In this document: positions 45,770 through 53,434 of the stretch, piece by piece | Layout of the letters: every line of letters starts with the position of its first letter | How positions within the stretch are numbered: position 1 is the stretch's first letter | Position numbers and translations under genes: made by a program | The notes under the pieces: model-generated | Seen by the model: only the letters and a program-made list of their open reading frames with translations | What the model was told of the DNA's origin: nothing | The model's database searches: none | Source of the DNA: Pseudoxanthomonas koreensis_A | Lineage (GTDB): Bacteria > Pseudomonadota > Gammaproteobacteria > Xanthomonadales > Xanthomonadaceae | Assembly (NCBI RefSeq): GCF_041890415.1 | Contig: NZ_CP169056.1 | Span: forward strand, 744,001 to 808,000 | Length of the DNA: 64,000 bases | Reading direction: 5' to 3'

Positions 45770-46783
45770 CTAGTCGATCAGGCTTTCGTGCAGGAGGGAG
45801 CGCACCCGTTCCTCGATGCGCCCCCAGTGGCCCAGGTAGGCGCGCGGGTAGCTGGCCGAGGCCAGCGCGCTGTACTGGCCGAGGGCGAAGTCGTGGTGGC
45901 ACCACGCCAGGGGCTGGAACGGTTCGCTGCGGCGCACCGTGTTGCCTTCGACGATGGCGCCGTCCGGGAGCCGGTGGTTGCTGCACTTGATCACGGTGGT
46001 CACGCGCCCGTCCGCGTCGCGGTCCACGTACCAGTCCTTGGCGATGCGCAGCAGGTTCTCGCGTGAAGACGGCGACCCGTACGTGTCCTCGTAGTGCGCC
46101 GCGGCCGCGTCCAGATCGGCGTAGTGCGGTTCCAGGCCGTGCACCGGGTCACCCGGCAGTCGCAGTGCGATCTGGTACAGCGGATCCCCGGCGAAACCAG
46201 AGGACATGATCCGGTTGTCCATCGCCTGGGCCAGCGATACAGGCGCGTCCGGCGGCATGTAGCTCAGACTGATCCAGATGGCGCGCAGCGAAGTGTCGCG
46301 GACGTTGGCGTAATCATGGCCCAGGGGCAGCGGCTCCAGGCATGGCCACTGCAGGTTCAGGTTGATGTCCTGGCGGGGAGTGTCACGGGCCGGCGCGCTC
46401 TGTGACCAGAAATACTGCAGCGGGATGCGGAACCGGTGCGCACCGAAGGCGAACTCGGCCGGCTCGCCGCGGGCCCTGGCTTCCATCCGTGCGCCGTCTT
46501 CGTCGATCACGCCCCCGGCCACCATTGCATCGACCCTCTGGCCGGCGGCGGCATTGCGTGCGGCGAGCTGTTGCTGGCGTTCAACCGACACGGTCGTCGG
46601 TGGGCAGTGATGCACGGGCGCCACGTGTGCCTGCTCGGGTTGGACCACGAGCGGGGCGGCCTGCGCTGGGCGTTCGCGCGGCGGGCTGCAGCCGGCCAGC
46701 GCCACCAGGCCTGCAAGCGCGGCGCCCAGCACGCAACGGCCAGGACGTGCCGATCGCGCACGCGCGCCATTGGCGGTATGCAT
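45770..46783 (-). CDS. Outer-membrane lipoprotein, candidate immunity protein for Ef6
   Basis: A 337-residue precursor with signal peptide and lipobox LAGCSPP (Cys32; Ser at +2, so outer-membrane sorting is likely). The mature domain has FAFGAHRFRIPLQYFWSQ, INLNLQWPCLEPLP, LRAIWISLSYMPPDA and VIKCSNHRLPDGAIVEG; I do not recognise a named family. It is the first gene of the minus-strand unit, directly upstream of Ef6. Known X-T4SS immunity proteins are periplasmic lipoproteins encoded beside their effector, which is why I propose immunity. ATG 46783 is the only start that gives a signal peptide in register. Confidence 0.72.
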   Translation of the reverse strand: MHTANGARARSARPGRCVLGAALAGLVALAGCSPPRERPAQAAPLVVQPEQAHVAPVHHCPPTTVSVERQQQLAARNAAAGQRVDAMVAGGVIDEDGARMEARARGEPAEFAFGAHRFRIPLQYFWSQSAPARDTPRQDINLNLQWPCLEPLPLGHDYANVRDTSLRAIWISLSYMPPDAPVSLAQAMDNRIMSSGFAGDPLYQIALRLPGDPVHGLEPHYADLDAAAAHYEDTYGSPSSRENLLRIAKDWYVDRDADGRVTTVIKCSNHRLPDGAIVEGNTVRRSEPFQPLAWCHHDFALGQYSALASASYPRAYLGHWGRIEERVRSLLHESLID

Positions 46784-47394
46784 TCCACTGTTGCCGCTGG
46801 CGGACCGGACATCCCGTGCCCCACGCCAGGCACCCGCCCGCAAGTATCCCGACATCCGTGCCACTCCAGGTCGCCAGGCAGGGGATTGCGTGCGCACGGC
46901 AACATGCCCGTGTCGCCGGGTCGATCCCCTGCCTGCATTTCGTGTTGGCCCCTGTGCGGGCGATATTGCCAGACATTGCATGCAATCGCGAAGCAGTACG
47001 CAGTGGTATGCCGCGTCTGCAAAATGGTTGCGCGCGAACTCAATATCCCCGGGCTGCGTCGGCAATATCCAGGCGCTGGCGGTTTCCTCGCTGTTTTCCA
47101 GCTGTTTTCAGGCAGTTCCGCAAAGTGCACCCGGTGTCAGGGGTGTACCTGATATTCCGTGCGAGGTTGACGCGCCCCATGCGATGCATGGATTATGCGC
47201 GCGCTCTCCGGGGGGAAGAGGGCGTCACATGCCGGAATATCGACGACATCGGGAATCCGATGGAGTGCGATGCCGGCAATGGTGACGCCAGCAGCAAATC
47301 CGGTTGCCGGGGAGGCGCCGGGACTGCAGTCCACAGTGCGTCGTCGGCTTCGTGCCGCGGCGGTGAATCCTGTCGAACATCATTCCGGTGACAC
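46784..47394. promoter_or_regulatory. Divergent regulatory region between the lipoprotein/Ef6/virD4 unit and the virB operon
   Basis: A 611-base stretch without a credible gene, visibly less GC-rich than its surroundings in 46960-47160. It must hold the promoters of both units. Repeated elements: CAATATCC at 47041 and 47063 (22 bases apart), its inverse GATATTGCC at 46962, and GCTGTTTTC at 47090 and 47101 (11 bases apart). Spacings of 11 and 22 bases place copies on one face of the helix, as in operator arrays. In Xanthomonas the virB7 promoter is under CpxR; I do not find a clear GTAAA-N5-GTAAA box here. Confidence 0.5.
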
Positions 47395-47841
47395 GTGAGA
47401 AGTCCTGTTTCCATCCATCCCTGGTCGACCGCCCTGCTGGTCCTGCTTGCGTGCACGCTGGGTGCATGCGCCACCCCGGACGCCCCGGATATCCGCGGAG
47501 GCTGGCGTCCGGTGAACCAGTACGGCCAGACCCCGCAGGCCATCCCGCTGCAGCGTGGCTACGTGTACCAGGCCTCGCCGGCGGACGGCACGGTCAAGGC
47601 AATGCTGGAGCGCTGGGCGCGCCATTCCGGCAGGACGCTGGCCTACGAGCATCCGAACGATTACACCCTGCACGCGCCGGTGGCCCACATCCGCACCACC
47701 CGGCTGGAGGATGCCGCCGCGGCCGTTTCCGCCGCGTATGCCGAGCAGGGGCTGAGCGTCGGCATCGAGGCCGGCAGGATCGTGGTCACCCGCGCGGTGT
47801 CGCCGGCCGATCCGGCCGATGGCGATTCCCAGGGCGGGTGA
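47395..47841 (+). CDS. virB7: VirB7, large X-T4SS type with N0-like domain
   Basis: Outer-membrane lipoprotein of the T4SS core complex. The 148-residue precursor has a signal peptide and lipobox LGAC (Cys25). The mature part is far longer than the ~30-40 residues of classical VirB7. The segment GGWRPVNQYGQTPQAIPLQR, then YQASPADGTVKAMLERWARH, EHPNDYTLHAPVAHIRTT and AYAEQGLSV closely follow the Xanthomonas VirB7, whose globular domain has an N0/secretin-like fold. The start is GTG 47395, since no ATG fits the signal peptide. It is the first gene of the plus-strand operon. Confidence 0.9.
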   Translation: MRSPVSIHPWSTALLVLLACTLGACATPDAPDIRGGWRPVNQYGQTPQAIPLQRGYVYQASPADGTVKAMLERWARHSGRTLAYEHPNDYTLHAPVAHIRTTRLEDAAAAVSAAYAEQGLSVGIEAGRIVVTRAVSPADPADGDSQGG

Positions 47842-47847
47842 CCGGGA

Positions 47848-48735
47848 ATGCGTGCATCCCGCCAGCGGTCCTCGCCCGCCATCGACAACGCTGTCAACCA
47901 GGGTGTCAGCTACGAGTTGAGCCTGGCCGACCGCGCACGCCGCAGCGAGCGGCGTGCATGGATGGTGGCCGGCTGCGCCGTGGTGATGTCGCTGATCCTG
48001 GCCGGCGGCTATTTCCTGTTCCTTCCGCTGAAGGAAAAGGTGCCCTACCTGGTGATGGCCGATCCCTACACCGGCACGGCCACCGTGGCCCGCCTGGTAG
48101 GCAACTTCCATGACCGCGCCATCACCACCGAGGAAGCGGTCAACAAGAGCAACGTCGCCCAGTTCGTGCTGTCGCGCGAGGCCTACGATTCGGGGCTGAT
48201 CGGCCAGCGCAACTGGCGCACCACGCTGTCGATGGCCGGGCCTGCGGTGGCCCCGGCGTACATGCGCCTGTTTTCCGAGGCCAATCCCGAGCGTCCGCCG
48301 CGCCTGTTCGGCGCCACGCGCTCGGTGCGCGTGCGCATCCTCAGCATCGTGTTGACCGGTGGCGGCCAGGCCGGGCGCCCGGGTGGCGCCACCGTGCGCT
48401 TCCAGCGCAGCGTGTTCGACAAGAGCAGCGGGCGCTCGACGCCGCTGGACAGCAAGATCGCCACCATGGAGTTCACCTACAACCCGGACCTGCGCCTGAG
48501 CGAGGAAGACCGCCTGCTCAACCCGCTGGGTTTCCGCGTGGTGAATTACCGGGTGGATGACGATTTCGCCGCTGCGCCGGTGCCCGAGCGGGAATTCCCG
48601 TTCGACCCGGTGGCCGAGGCGATACCGCCGGCGCCGACCCCCGCGGATTCCGCGGCGGCCGAAGACGGAATGAACGAAGCGGAGACGAGCGTCCCGCAGA
48701 CGGAAACGGAACAGGTAGACGGGGAACTGCCGTGA
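47848..48735 (+). CDS. virB8: VirB8
   Basis: Bitopic inner-membrane assembly factor of the T4SS. Of 295 residues, a cytoplasmic N-terminus is followed by a helix (WMVAGCAVVMSLILAGGYFLF) and a periplasmic NTF2-like domain with VPYLVMADPYTGTATVARLV, ITTEEAVNKSNVAQFVLSRE and the F-x-x-S-V-F stretch VRFQRSVFDKSSG. The C-terminal ~60 residues are a Pro/Glu-rich tail. The start lies six bases after virB7, and the stop overlaps the virB9 start (TGATG). Confidence 0.93.
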   Translation: MRASRQRSSPAIDNAVNQGVSYELSLADRARRSERRAWMVAGCAVVMSLILAGGYFLFLPLKEKVPYLVMADPYTGTATVARLVGNFHDRAITTEEAVNKSNVAQFVLSREAYDSGLIGQRNWRTTLSMAGPAVAPAYMRLFSEANPERPPRLFGATRSVRVRILSIVLTGGGQAGRPGGATVRFQRSVFDKSSGRSTPLDSKIATMEFTYNPDLRLSEEDRLLNPLGFRVVNYRVDDDFAAAPVPEREFPFDPVAEAIPPAPTPADSAAAEDGMNEAETSVPQTETEQVDGELP

Positions 48736-49508
48736 TGAATGGCAACAAGCTTCTGGGGATGCGTGCCTGCGTGGCGCTGCTGCTGGCCGGACTGGCCTTC
48801 GTGGCCGGTGCCCAGGTGGTGCAGGAATACGAGTACCGTCCCGACCAGGTCTACACGGTCAAGGCCGGGCTGGGCATCACCACCCAGATCGAACTGAGCC
48901 CGCACGAGGAAATCCTGGACTACAGCACCGGCTTCAGCGGTGGCTGGGAGATCAGCCGCAGGGAGAACGTGTTCTACATCAAGCCCCGCGACGTGGACGT
49001 GGACACGAACCTGCTGGTCCGGACCGCGGCCCATTCCTACATCTTCGAACTGCGCGTGGTGGCCACCGACTGGCGGATGCTTGACCACGCCAAGGCGGCC
49101 GGCGTGCAGTACAAGATCCGCTTCGTGTACCCCGGCGGGACCAGCTTCGCGTCCACCGTCGCCGAGCAGCCCGAGGAGGAGCAGGCCGAGCTCGATACCC
49201 GCCTGCACCCGGACCGCGAATACAACTTCAACTACGAGTATTCGTACCGCAAGCGCCTGCCGCGCTGGCTGGTTCCGTCCACGGTCTACGACGACAGGCG
49301 CTTCACCTACATCCGGATGGGCGACCGCACCCGGTTCCCGAGCGGAAATTTCCCGGCCGTGTTCGCCCGCGACAGCAGGCTGGGCGAGGAATTCGTGGTG
49401 AACTCCACCGTGGAGGGCGACACCATCGTCGTCCACGGCACCTATCCCTACCTGGTCATCCGCCACGGCAAGAACGTGGTCGGCCTGCGCAGGAGCACCG
49501 AACAGTGA
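48735..49508 (+). CDS. virB9: VirB9
   Basis: Periplasmic/outer-membrane core component (257-residue precursor). The signal peptide ends AFVAGAQ. The N-terminal domain has YEYRPDQVYTVKAGLGITTQIEL and ENVFYIKPRDVDVDTNLLV (shown in parts), and the C-terminal VirB7-binding domain has NFNYEYSYRK and LVPSTVYDDRRFTYIRMG. ATG 48735 overlaps the virB8 stop; a GTG at 48732 is an alternative. The stop overlaps the GTG of virB10. Confidence 0.93.
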   Translation: MNGNKLLGMRACVALLLAGLAFVAGAQVVQEYEYRPDQVYTVKAGLGITTQIELSPHEEILDYSTGFSGGWEISRRENVFYIKPRDVDVDTNLLVRTAAHSYIFELRVVATDWRMLDHAKAAGVQYKIRFVYPGGTSFASTVAEQPEEEQAELDTRLHPDREYNFNYEYSYRKRLPRWLVPSTVYDDRRFTYIRMGDRTRFPSGNFPAVFARDSRLGEEFVVNSTVEGDTIVVHGTYPYLVIRHGKNVVGLRRSTEQ

Positions 49509-50707
49509 ACCCTTCGTCCTCCAACAGCCCTTCCGACAACCAGGCGGAGGGCGCGCAGCCAGCCGCCAACCCGTACCAGGGCCGCGTCGCGCCGCAACAC
49601 CCGGACCTCGACGCCGGCGCGCCGTACCTCAATTCGGCCGACGTGCAGCGGATGAACCGCAAGGCGCTGGTGTTCCTGGCCGGCATCGTGCTGCTGGTGG
49701 TGGCCATCGCCATCTGGATCTTCAGCGGCGGCCTGTCCGGTCCGTCCGAGCGCCCGGCCCGCACCCCGCCCGCCGAGCAACTGGTGATCCCGGCCGCGCC
49801 GCGGGACCTGCCCGAGCTGCCGCCCGAGCGTCCGGCGCCCGTGCCGGAACTCCCGCCGCTGCCGGTGGTGAACGATTACGCTGCCGCGCCGGCCATGCTG
49901 CCCGGCGCAGCTCCCGGCCAGCGCATGGGTTACCTCGACGAGGACCCGCGGCAGACGCTGCGCGAACGCCGCATTGCCGACGCCTCGGCCGGTGGGCCGG
50001 TCAGCGCCGGGGGCATGGATGCCATGGGCGAGCACTTTCCGGGCATGGGTCAGCAGGTGGCTGCTGCGCCGACGGTCAAGGAAGCGCCGCCCGACGGCGT
50101 CACCAGCGCGCGCCCGCTGTACAGCCAGGACACCCTGCTGCTGCGCGGTACCTATATCCGCTGCGTGCTGCAGTCGCGGGTCATCACCGACTTCCCCGGG
50201 TACACCTCGTGCATCGTGACCGAGCCGGTGTACTCGGTGAACGGGCGCAGGCTGCTGCTGCCCCGGGGTTCGAAGGTCTCCGGTACCTACAACTCCAACA
50301 GCATCATCGGCGACCGCGCGGCCATCGTCTGGGACCGCATCACCACGCCGACCGGGCTGGACGTGAACATGCGCAGCCCGGGCGTGGATGCGCTTGGCTC
50401 GGCCGGCAACGCCGGGCACTACACCGCGCACTGGGGGCAGAGGATCAGCTCTGCGCTGCTGATCAGCATGCTCAGCGACGCCTTCAAGTACGCCGGCGCC
50501 AAGCATGGCCCCAGCGAGCTGGCGTACGGCCAGGGCGTGGTGGTCCAGAGCCCCTACGAGAGCACCACGGCGCGCACCATGGAGCGCATGGCCAACCTGG
50601 CGATGGAGCGCAACATGAGCCGCCCGCCGACCGTGACCATCAACCAGGGCACGGTGGTGAATGTCTACGTGGCCCGCGACGTGGATTTCTCCGCGGTCCT
50701 GCGCTGA
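49505..50707 (+). CDS. virB10: VirB10
   Basis: Core component that spans inner and outer membranes and senses ATP use by the motors. Of 400 residues: cytoplasmic N-terminus, one membrane helix at 53-73 (KALVFLAGIVLLVVAIAIWIF in part), a Pro-rich periplasmic stretch (PRDLPELPPERPAPVPELPP), and the C-terminal TrbI/VirB10 barrel with LYSQDTLLLRGTYIRCVLQS, GFKG-region equivalents and the antenna helices near HWGQRISSALLISMLSDAFK. The GTG start at 49505 overlaps the virB9 stop by four bases. Confidence 0.94.
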   Translation: MNPSSSNSPSDNQAEGAQPAANPYQGRVAPQHPDLDAGAPYLNSADVQRMNRKALVFLAGIVLLVVAIAIWIFSGGLSGPSERPARTPPAEQLVIPAAPRDLPELPPERPAPVPELPPLPVVNDYAAAPAMLPGAAPGQRMGYLDEDPRQTLRERRIADASAGGPVSAGGMDAMGEHFPGMGQQVAAAPTVKEAPPDGVTSARPLYSQDTLLLRGTYIRCVLQSRVITDFPGYTSCIVTEPVYSVNGRRLLLPRGSKVSGTYNSNSIIGDRAAIVWDRITTPTGLDVNMRSPGVDALGSAGNAGHYTAHWGQRISSALLISMLSDAFKYAGAKHGPSELAYGQGVVVQSPYESTTARTMERMANLAMERNMSRPPTVTINQGTVVNVYVARDVDFSAVLR

Positions 50708-50713
50708 TGGGTC

Positions 50714-51757
50714 ATGCAGATGGACATCCAGCCCGAGGCCACCGCCAACGTTTCCAATGATTTCCTGGATTACCAGTACAGCGTGCTGGGCATCGGGGAA
50801 TACATGCATTCGTCGGATGTGACCGAGATCTGCGTCAACCGCCCTGGCGAGATCTACCTGGAAACCCGCAATGGCTGGGAACGGCGCGAGGTGCGGTCGC
50901 TGACGTTCGAGCGTGCGCGGCAGTTCTGCACATCGGTGGTCAACGAGAGCAACACCGGGCAGCGGGTCACCGACATGGACCCGATGGTGTCGCTGACGTT
51001 CCCGACCGGGCAGCGCGCCCAGTTCGTGATTCCCCCCGCCTGCGATGCGGGCAAGGTCTCGATCACGATCCGCCTGCCGGCCAAGTTCAGCAAGAGCCTG
51101 GAAGAGTACGAGGCGGACGGCTTCTTCTCCGAGATCCTGGAGCAGGCCCAGGACGTGGGCGACCACGACCGCGAACTGCTGGAGCTGCGCCGCAGCCGGA
51201 ACTATGCGGAGTTCTTCCGCAAGGCCGTGCAGTACCACAAGAACATCGTCGTGGCCGGCGCCACCGGCAGTGGCAAGACCACGTTCATGAAGTCGCTGGT
51301 CAACCACATCCCGGACAGTGAGCGCCTGGTGACCATCGAGGACGCGCGCGAGCTGTTCCTGCGCCAGCCCAACGTGGTCCACCTGCTCTATTCCAAGGGC
51401 GGGCAGAGCGCCAGCAATATCACCGCCAAGAGCTGCATGGAGTCGTGCCTGCGCATGAAGCCGGACCGGATCATCCTGGCCGAGCTGCGTGGCGACGAGT
51501 CCTTCTACTTCATCCGCAACTGCGCTTCGGGCCATCCGGGTTCGATCACCAGCTGCCACGCCGGTAGCACGGCCCAGGCATGGGACCAGCTGGCGCTGAT
51601 GGTGAAGGCCTCGTCCGAGGGCTCGGGCCTGGAGTTCGATGTCATCAAGCGGCTGCTGATGCTGACCATCGACATCGTGGTCCACATCAAGGCGCATGCG
51701 GGGCGGCGCTACATCACCGGGATCGATTTCGACCCGGCGCGGAAGCTGGCCTCGTGA
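50714..51757 (+). CDS. virB11: VirB11 ATPase
   Basis: Hexameric cytoplasmic AAA+-like traffic ATPase of the T4SS; 347 residues. Walker A GATGSGKTT at about 182-190, Asp box TIEDARELFLRQPN, Walker B region DRIILAELRGDES and His box GHPGSITSCHAGS. The N-terminal domain carries the DVTEICVNRPGEIYLE block. Start ATG 50714 (ATG 50720 also possible), six bases behind virB10. Confidence 0.96.
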   Translation: MQMDIQPEATANVSNDFLDYQYSVLGIGEYMHSSDVTEICVNRPGEIYLETRNGWERREVRSLTFERARQFCTSVVNESNTGQRVTDMDPMVSLTFPTGQRAQFVIPPACDAGKVSITIRLPAKFSKSLEEYEADGFFSEILEQAQDVGDHDRELLELRRSRNYAEFFRKAVQYHKNIVVAGATGSGKTTFMKSLVNHIPDSERLVTIEDARELFLRQPNVVHLLYSKGGQSASNITAKSCMESCLRMKPDRIILAELRGDESFYFIRNCASGHPGSITSCHAGSTAQAWDQLALMVKASSEGSGLEFDVIKRLLMLTIDIVVHIKAHAGRRYITGIDFDPARKLAS

Positions 51758-51815
51758 GCGCGGCCCGGACCCCGGCTGGCTTGCGCGCCGGGCCCGTGGC
51801 GGGGAGGCGCTGAGC

Positions 51816-52691
51816 ATGCTTGCTGGCCTGGAAATGCTTGCCTGCCCGGAGCTGGCGGTGCCCAAGGAGATCATGCAGCACGTGGTGCGCGTGGAGTCCT
51901 CCTTCAACCCCTATGCCATCGGCGTGGTGGACGCACGCCTGGTGCGCCAGCCGCGGAACCTGGGCGAGGCGGTGTCCACCGCCCGCATGCTGGAGCAGCA
52001 GGGCTACAACTTCTCGCTCGGCCTGGCCCAGGTCAACCGCTACAACCTGGCCAAGCAGGGCCTGGACAGTTACGAAAAGGCGTTCGAGGTGTGTCCCAAC
52101 CTCCAGGCCGGTTCGCGCATCCTGGCCGAGTGCCACGGCCGCGCCGGCGGGGATTGGGGCAAGGCCCTGAGCTGCTATTACTCGGGCAATTTCACCCGCG
52201 GGTTCCGCGACGGTTACGTGCAGAAGGTGTTCGCCTCCTGGCAGGGCGGTGCCCAGGTGGCGGTGGCCCAGGCCGGCGCGGACGGGGTGGTCACCCGCGA
52301 TCCCGTGTGGCCGATGTCGCTGGTGCAGCGCCGGGTGTTCGAGGCCGGCGGCGGAGCACGCCGCGCCGCGGCGCCGGCCGCGCGTCCGTCGCGGGTCGCA
52401 CCGGTGCTGGCATCGAGGCAACCCGCCGCCCCGGCACCCTGGCCCGACACCATGGCGCACGCACCGCACGCACCGCATGCACCGGCGGTCGCCGCGCCGC
52501 CTGCCGCAGCGCGCGGCGGCGTCGATGACGGCCCGGTCACGGTCCAGCTCATGGGCCAGCGGCCGCCAGCCGCGGCTGCGCCTGCAGTGGCGGCACCGAC
52601 GCCGCTTGCACCGCCTGGGTCCGGTGCAGGCCAGGCCGTCCCGCACGCCGGGGCCAGCCCGCTCGTCCAGGACAGCGCATTCGTTTTCTAG
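51816..52691 (+). CDS. virB1: VirB1 lytic transglycosylase with long Ala/Pro tail
   Basis: Opens peptidoglycan for T4SS assembly. Of 291 residues, the lysozyme-like domain (1-150) holds the catalytic Glu in HVVRVESSFNPYAIG, then GYNFSLGLAQVNRYNL and CYYSGNFTRGFRDGYV. The C-terminal ~110 residues are low-complexity Ala/Pro/His-rich sequence (including AHAPHAPHAPAVAAPPAA) with a final hydrophobic DSAFVF. No conventional signal peptide is evident. A GGGGAGG ribosome site precedes ATG 51816. Confidence 0.9.
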   Translation: MLAGLEMLACPELAVPKEIMQHVVRVESSFNPYAIGVVDARLVRQPRNLGEAVSTARMLEQQGYNFSLGLAQVNRYNLAKQGLDSYEKAFEVCPNLQAGSRILAECHGRAGGDWGKALSCYYSGNFTRGFRDGYVQKVFASWQGGAQVAVAQAGADGVVTRDPVWPMSLVQRRVFEAGGGARRAAAPAARPSRVAPVLASRQPAAPAPWPDTMAHAPHAPHAPAVAAPPAAARGGVDDGPVTVQLMGQRPPAAAAPAVAAPTPLAPPGSGAGQAVPHAGASPLVQDSAFVF

Positions 52692-52751
52692 CAGTACCGC
52701 AGCACCCGGGCCAGATGGCCGCCATCCACATCCAACATGCAGAGGTCGACC

Positions 52752-53126
52752 ATGAACAATTCCAATGACACCACCGCGATCCGGCACGCCCTGCGTGGCG
52801 CGGCAACCGCCGTCGCCGCCGTCGCCATGCTTGCCCTGCCGGAACTGGCCATGGCCCAGGACGGCACCGGGGCTGCCGGGCGCGTCACCACGTTCTTCAA
52901 CAACATCAACGCGCTGCTGAACGTGGCCTCCATCGCCATCGTCACCATCGCGGTGATCTTTGCCGGCTACCAGATCGCGTTCAACCACAAGCGCGTTGGC
53001 GACGTGGCCCCGGTGCTGATCGGCGGCTTCCTGATCGGCGCCGCGGCGCAGATCGCCAAGATGCTGCTGCCCGACGACGTCACCGCCACCGCAATGGTCG
53101 TGGGCCAGTTGCTGCAGTATGCGTAA
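52752..53126 (+). CDS. virB2: VirB2 major pilin
   Basis: A 124-residue precursor. Signal sequence to about residue 36 (AAVAMLALPELAMA), then a short mature pilin with two membrane helices (LLNVASIAIVTIAVIFAGYQ and VAPVLIGGFLIGAAAQIAKML) separated by the basic loop FNHKRVGD, the usual VirB2 topology. The C-terminal extension TATAMVVGQLLQYA overlaps the virB3 start by eight bases. Confidence 0.92.
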   Translation: MNNSNDTTAIRHALRGAATAVAAVAMLALPELAMAQDGTGAAGRVTTFFNNINALLNVASIAIVTIAVIFAGYQIAFNHKRVGDVAPVLIGGFLIGAAAQIAKMLLPDDVTATAMVVGQLLQYA

Positions 53127-53430
53127 GGATGTGCTCTTCAGGGGTTGCACGCGCCCGGCCATGTTCATGGGGGTGCCCTACGTGCCCTTCGCGATCGCGG
53201 CCGGCGCGTGCCTCCTGATGACGTTCTATTTCGACATGTTCTTCCTGCTGCTGCTGCCGGTGGTGATCTTCGTGATGCGGCAGATGGCGCGGCGTGACGA
53301 GATGATCTTCCGCCTGCTCGGGCTGCGCTGGCGGTTCCGGCTGCAGGTGAGGAACCTCAAGCGCCACGGCGGGATGTGGGTGTTCTCGCCAAACATCTAT
53401 CGGGACAAGCTCCCGGACCTGGACCGATAG
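53119..53430 (+). CDS. virB3: VirB3
   Basis: A 103-residue inner-membrane protein near VirB4 and VirB6. One extended hydrophobic region, VPYVPFAIAAGACLLMTFYF and MFFLLLLPVVIFVMRQMARRDE, likely forms a hairpin, followed by a basic cytoplasmic tail (FRLQVRNLKRHGG, WVFSPNIYR). The N-terminus DVLFRGCTRPAMFMGVP is typical for VirB3. It is four bases ahead of virB4. Confidence 0.92.
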   Translation: MRKDVLFRGCTRPAMFMGVPYVPFAIAAGACLLMTFYFDMFFLLLLPVVIFVMRQMARRDEMIFRLLGLRWRFRLQVRNLKRHGGMWVFSPNIYRDKLPDLDR

Positions 53431-53434
53431 GAAG

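Noticed and set aside
46402..47391. Plus-strand open frames across the lipoprotein gene and the divergent intergenic region
   Set aside because: They cover the lipoprotein signal sequence and promoter region, and their translations have no recognisable feature.
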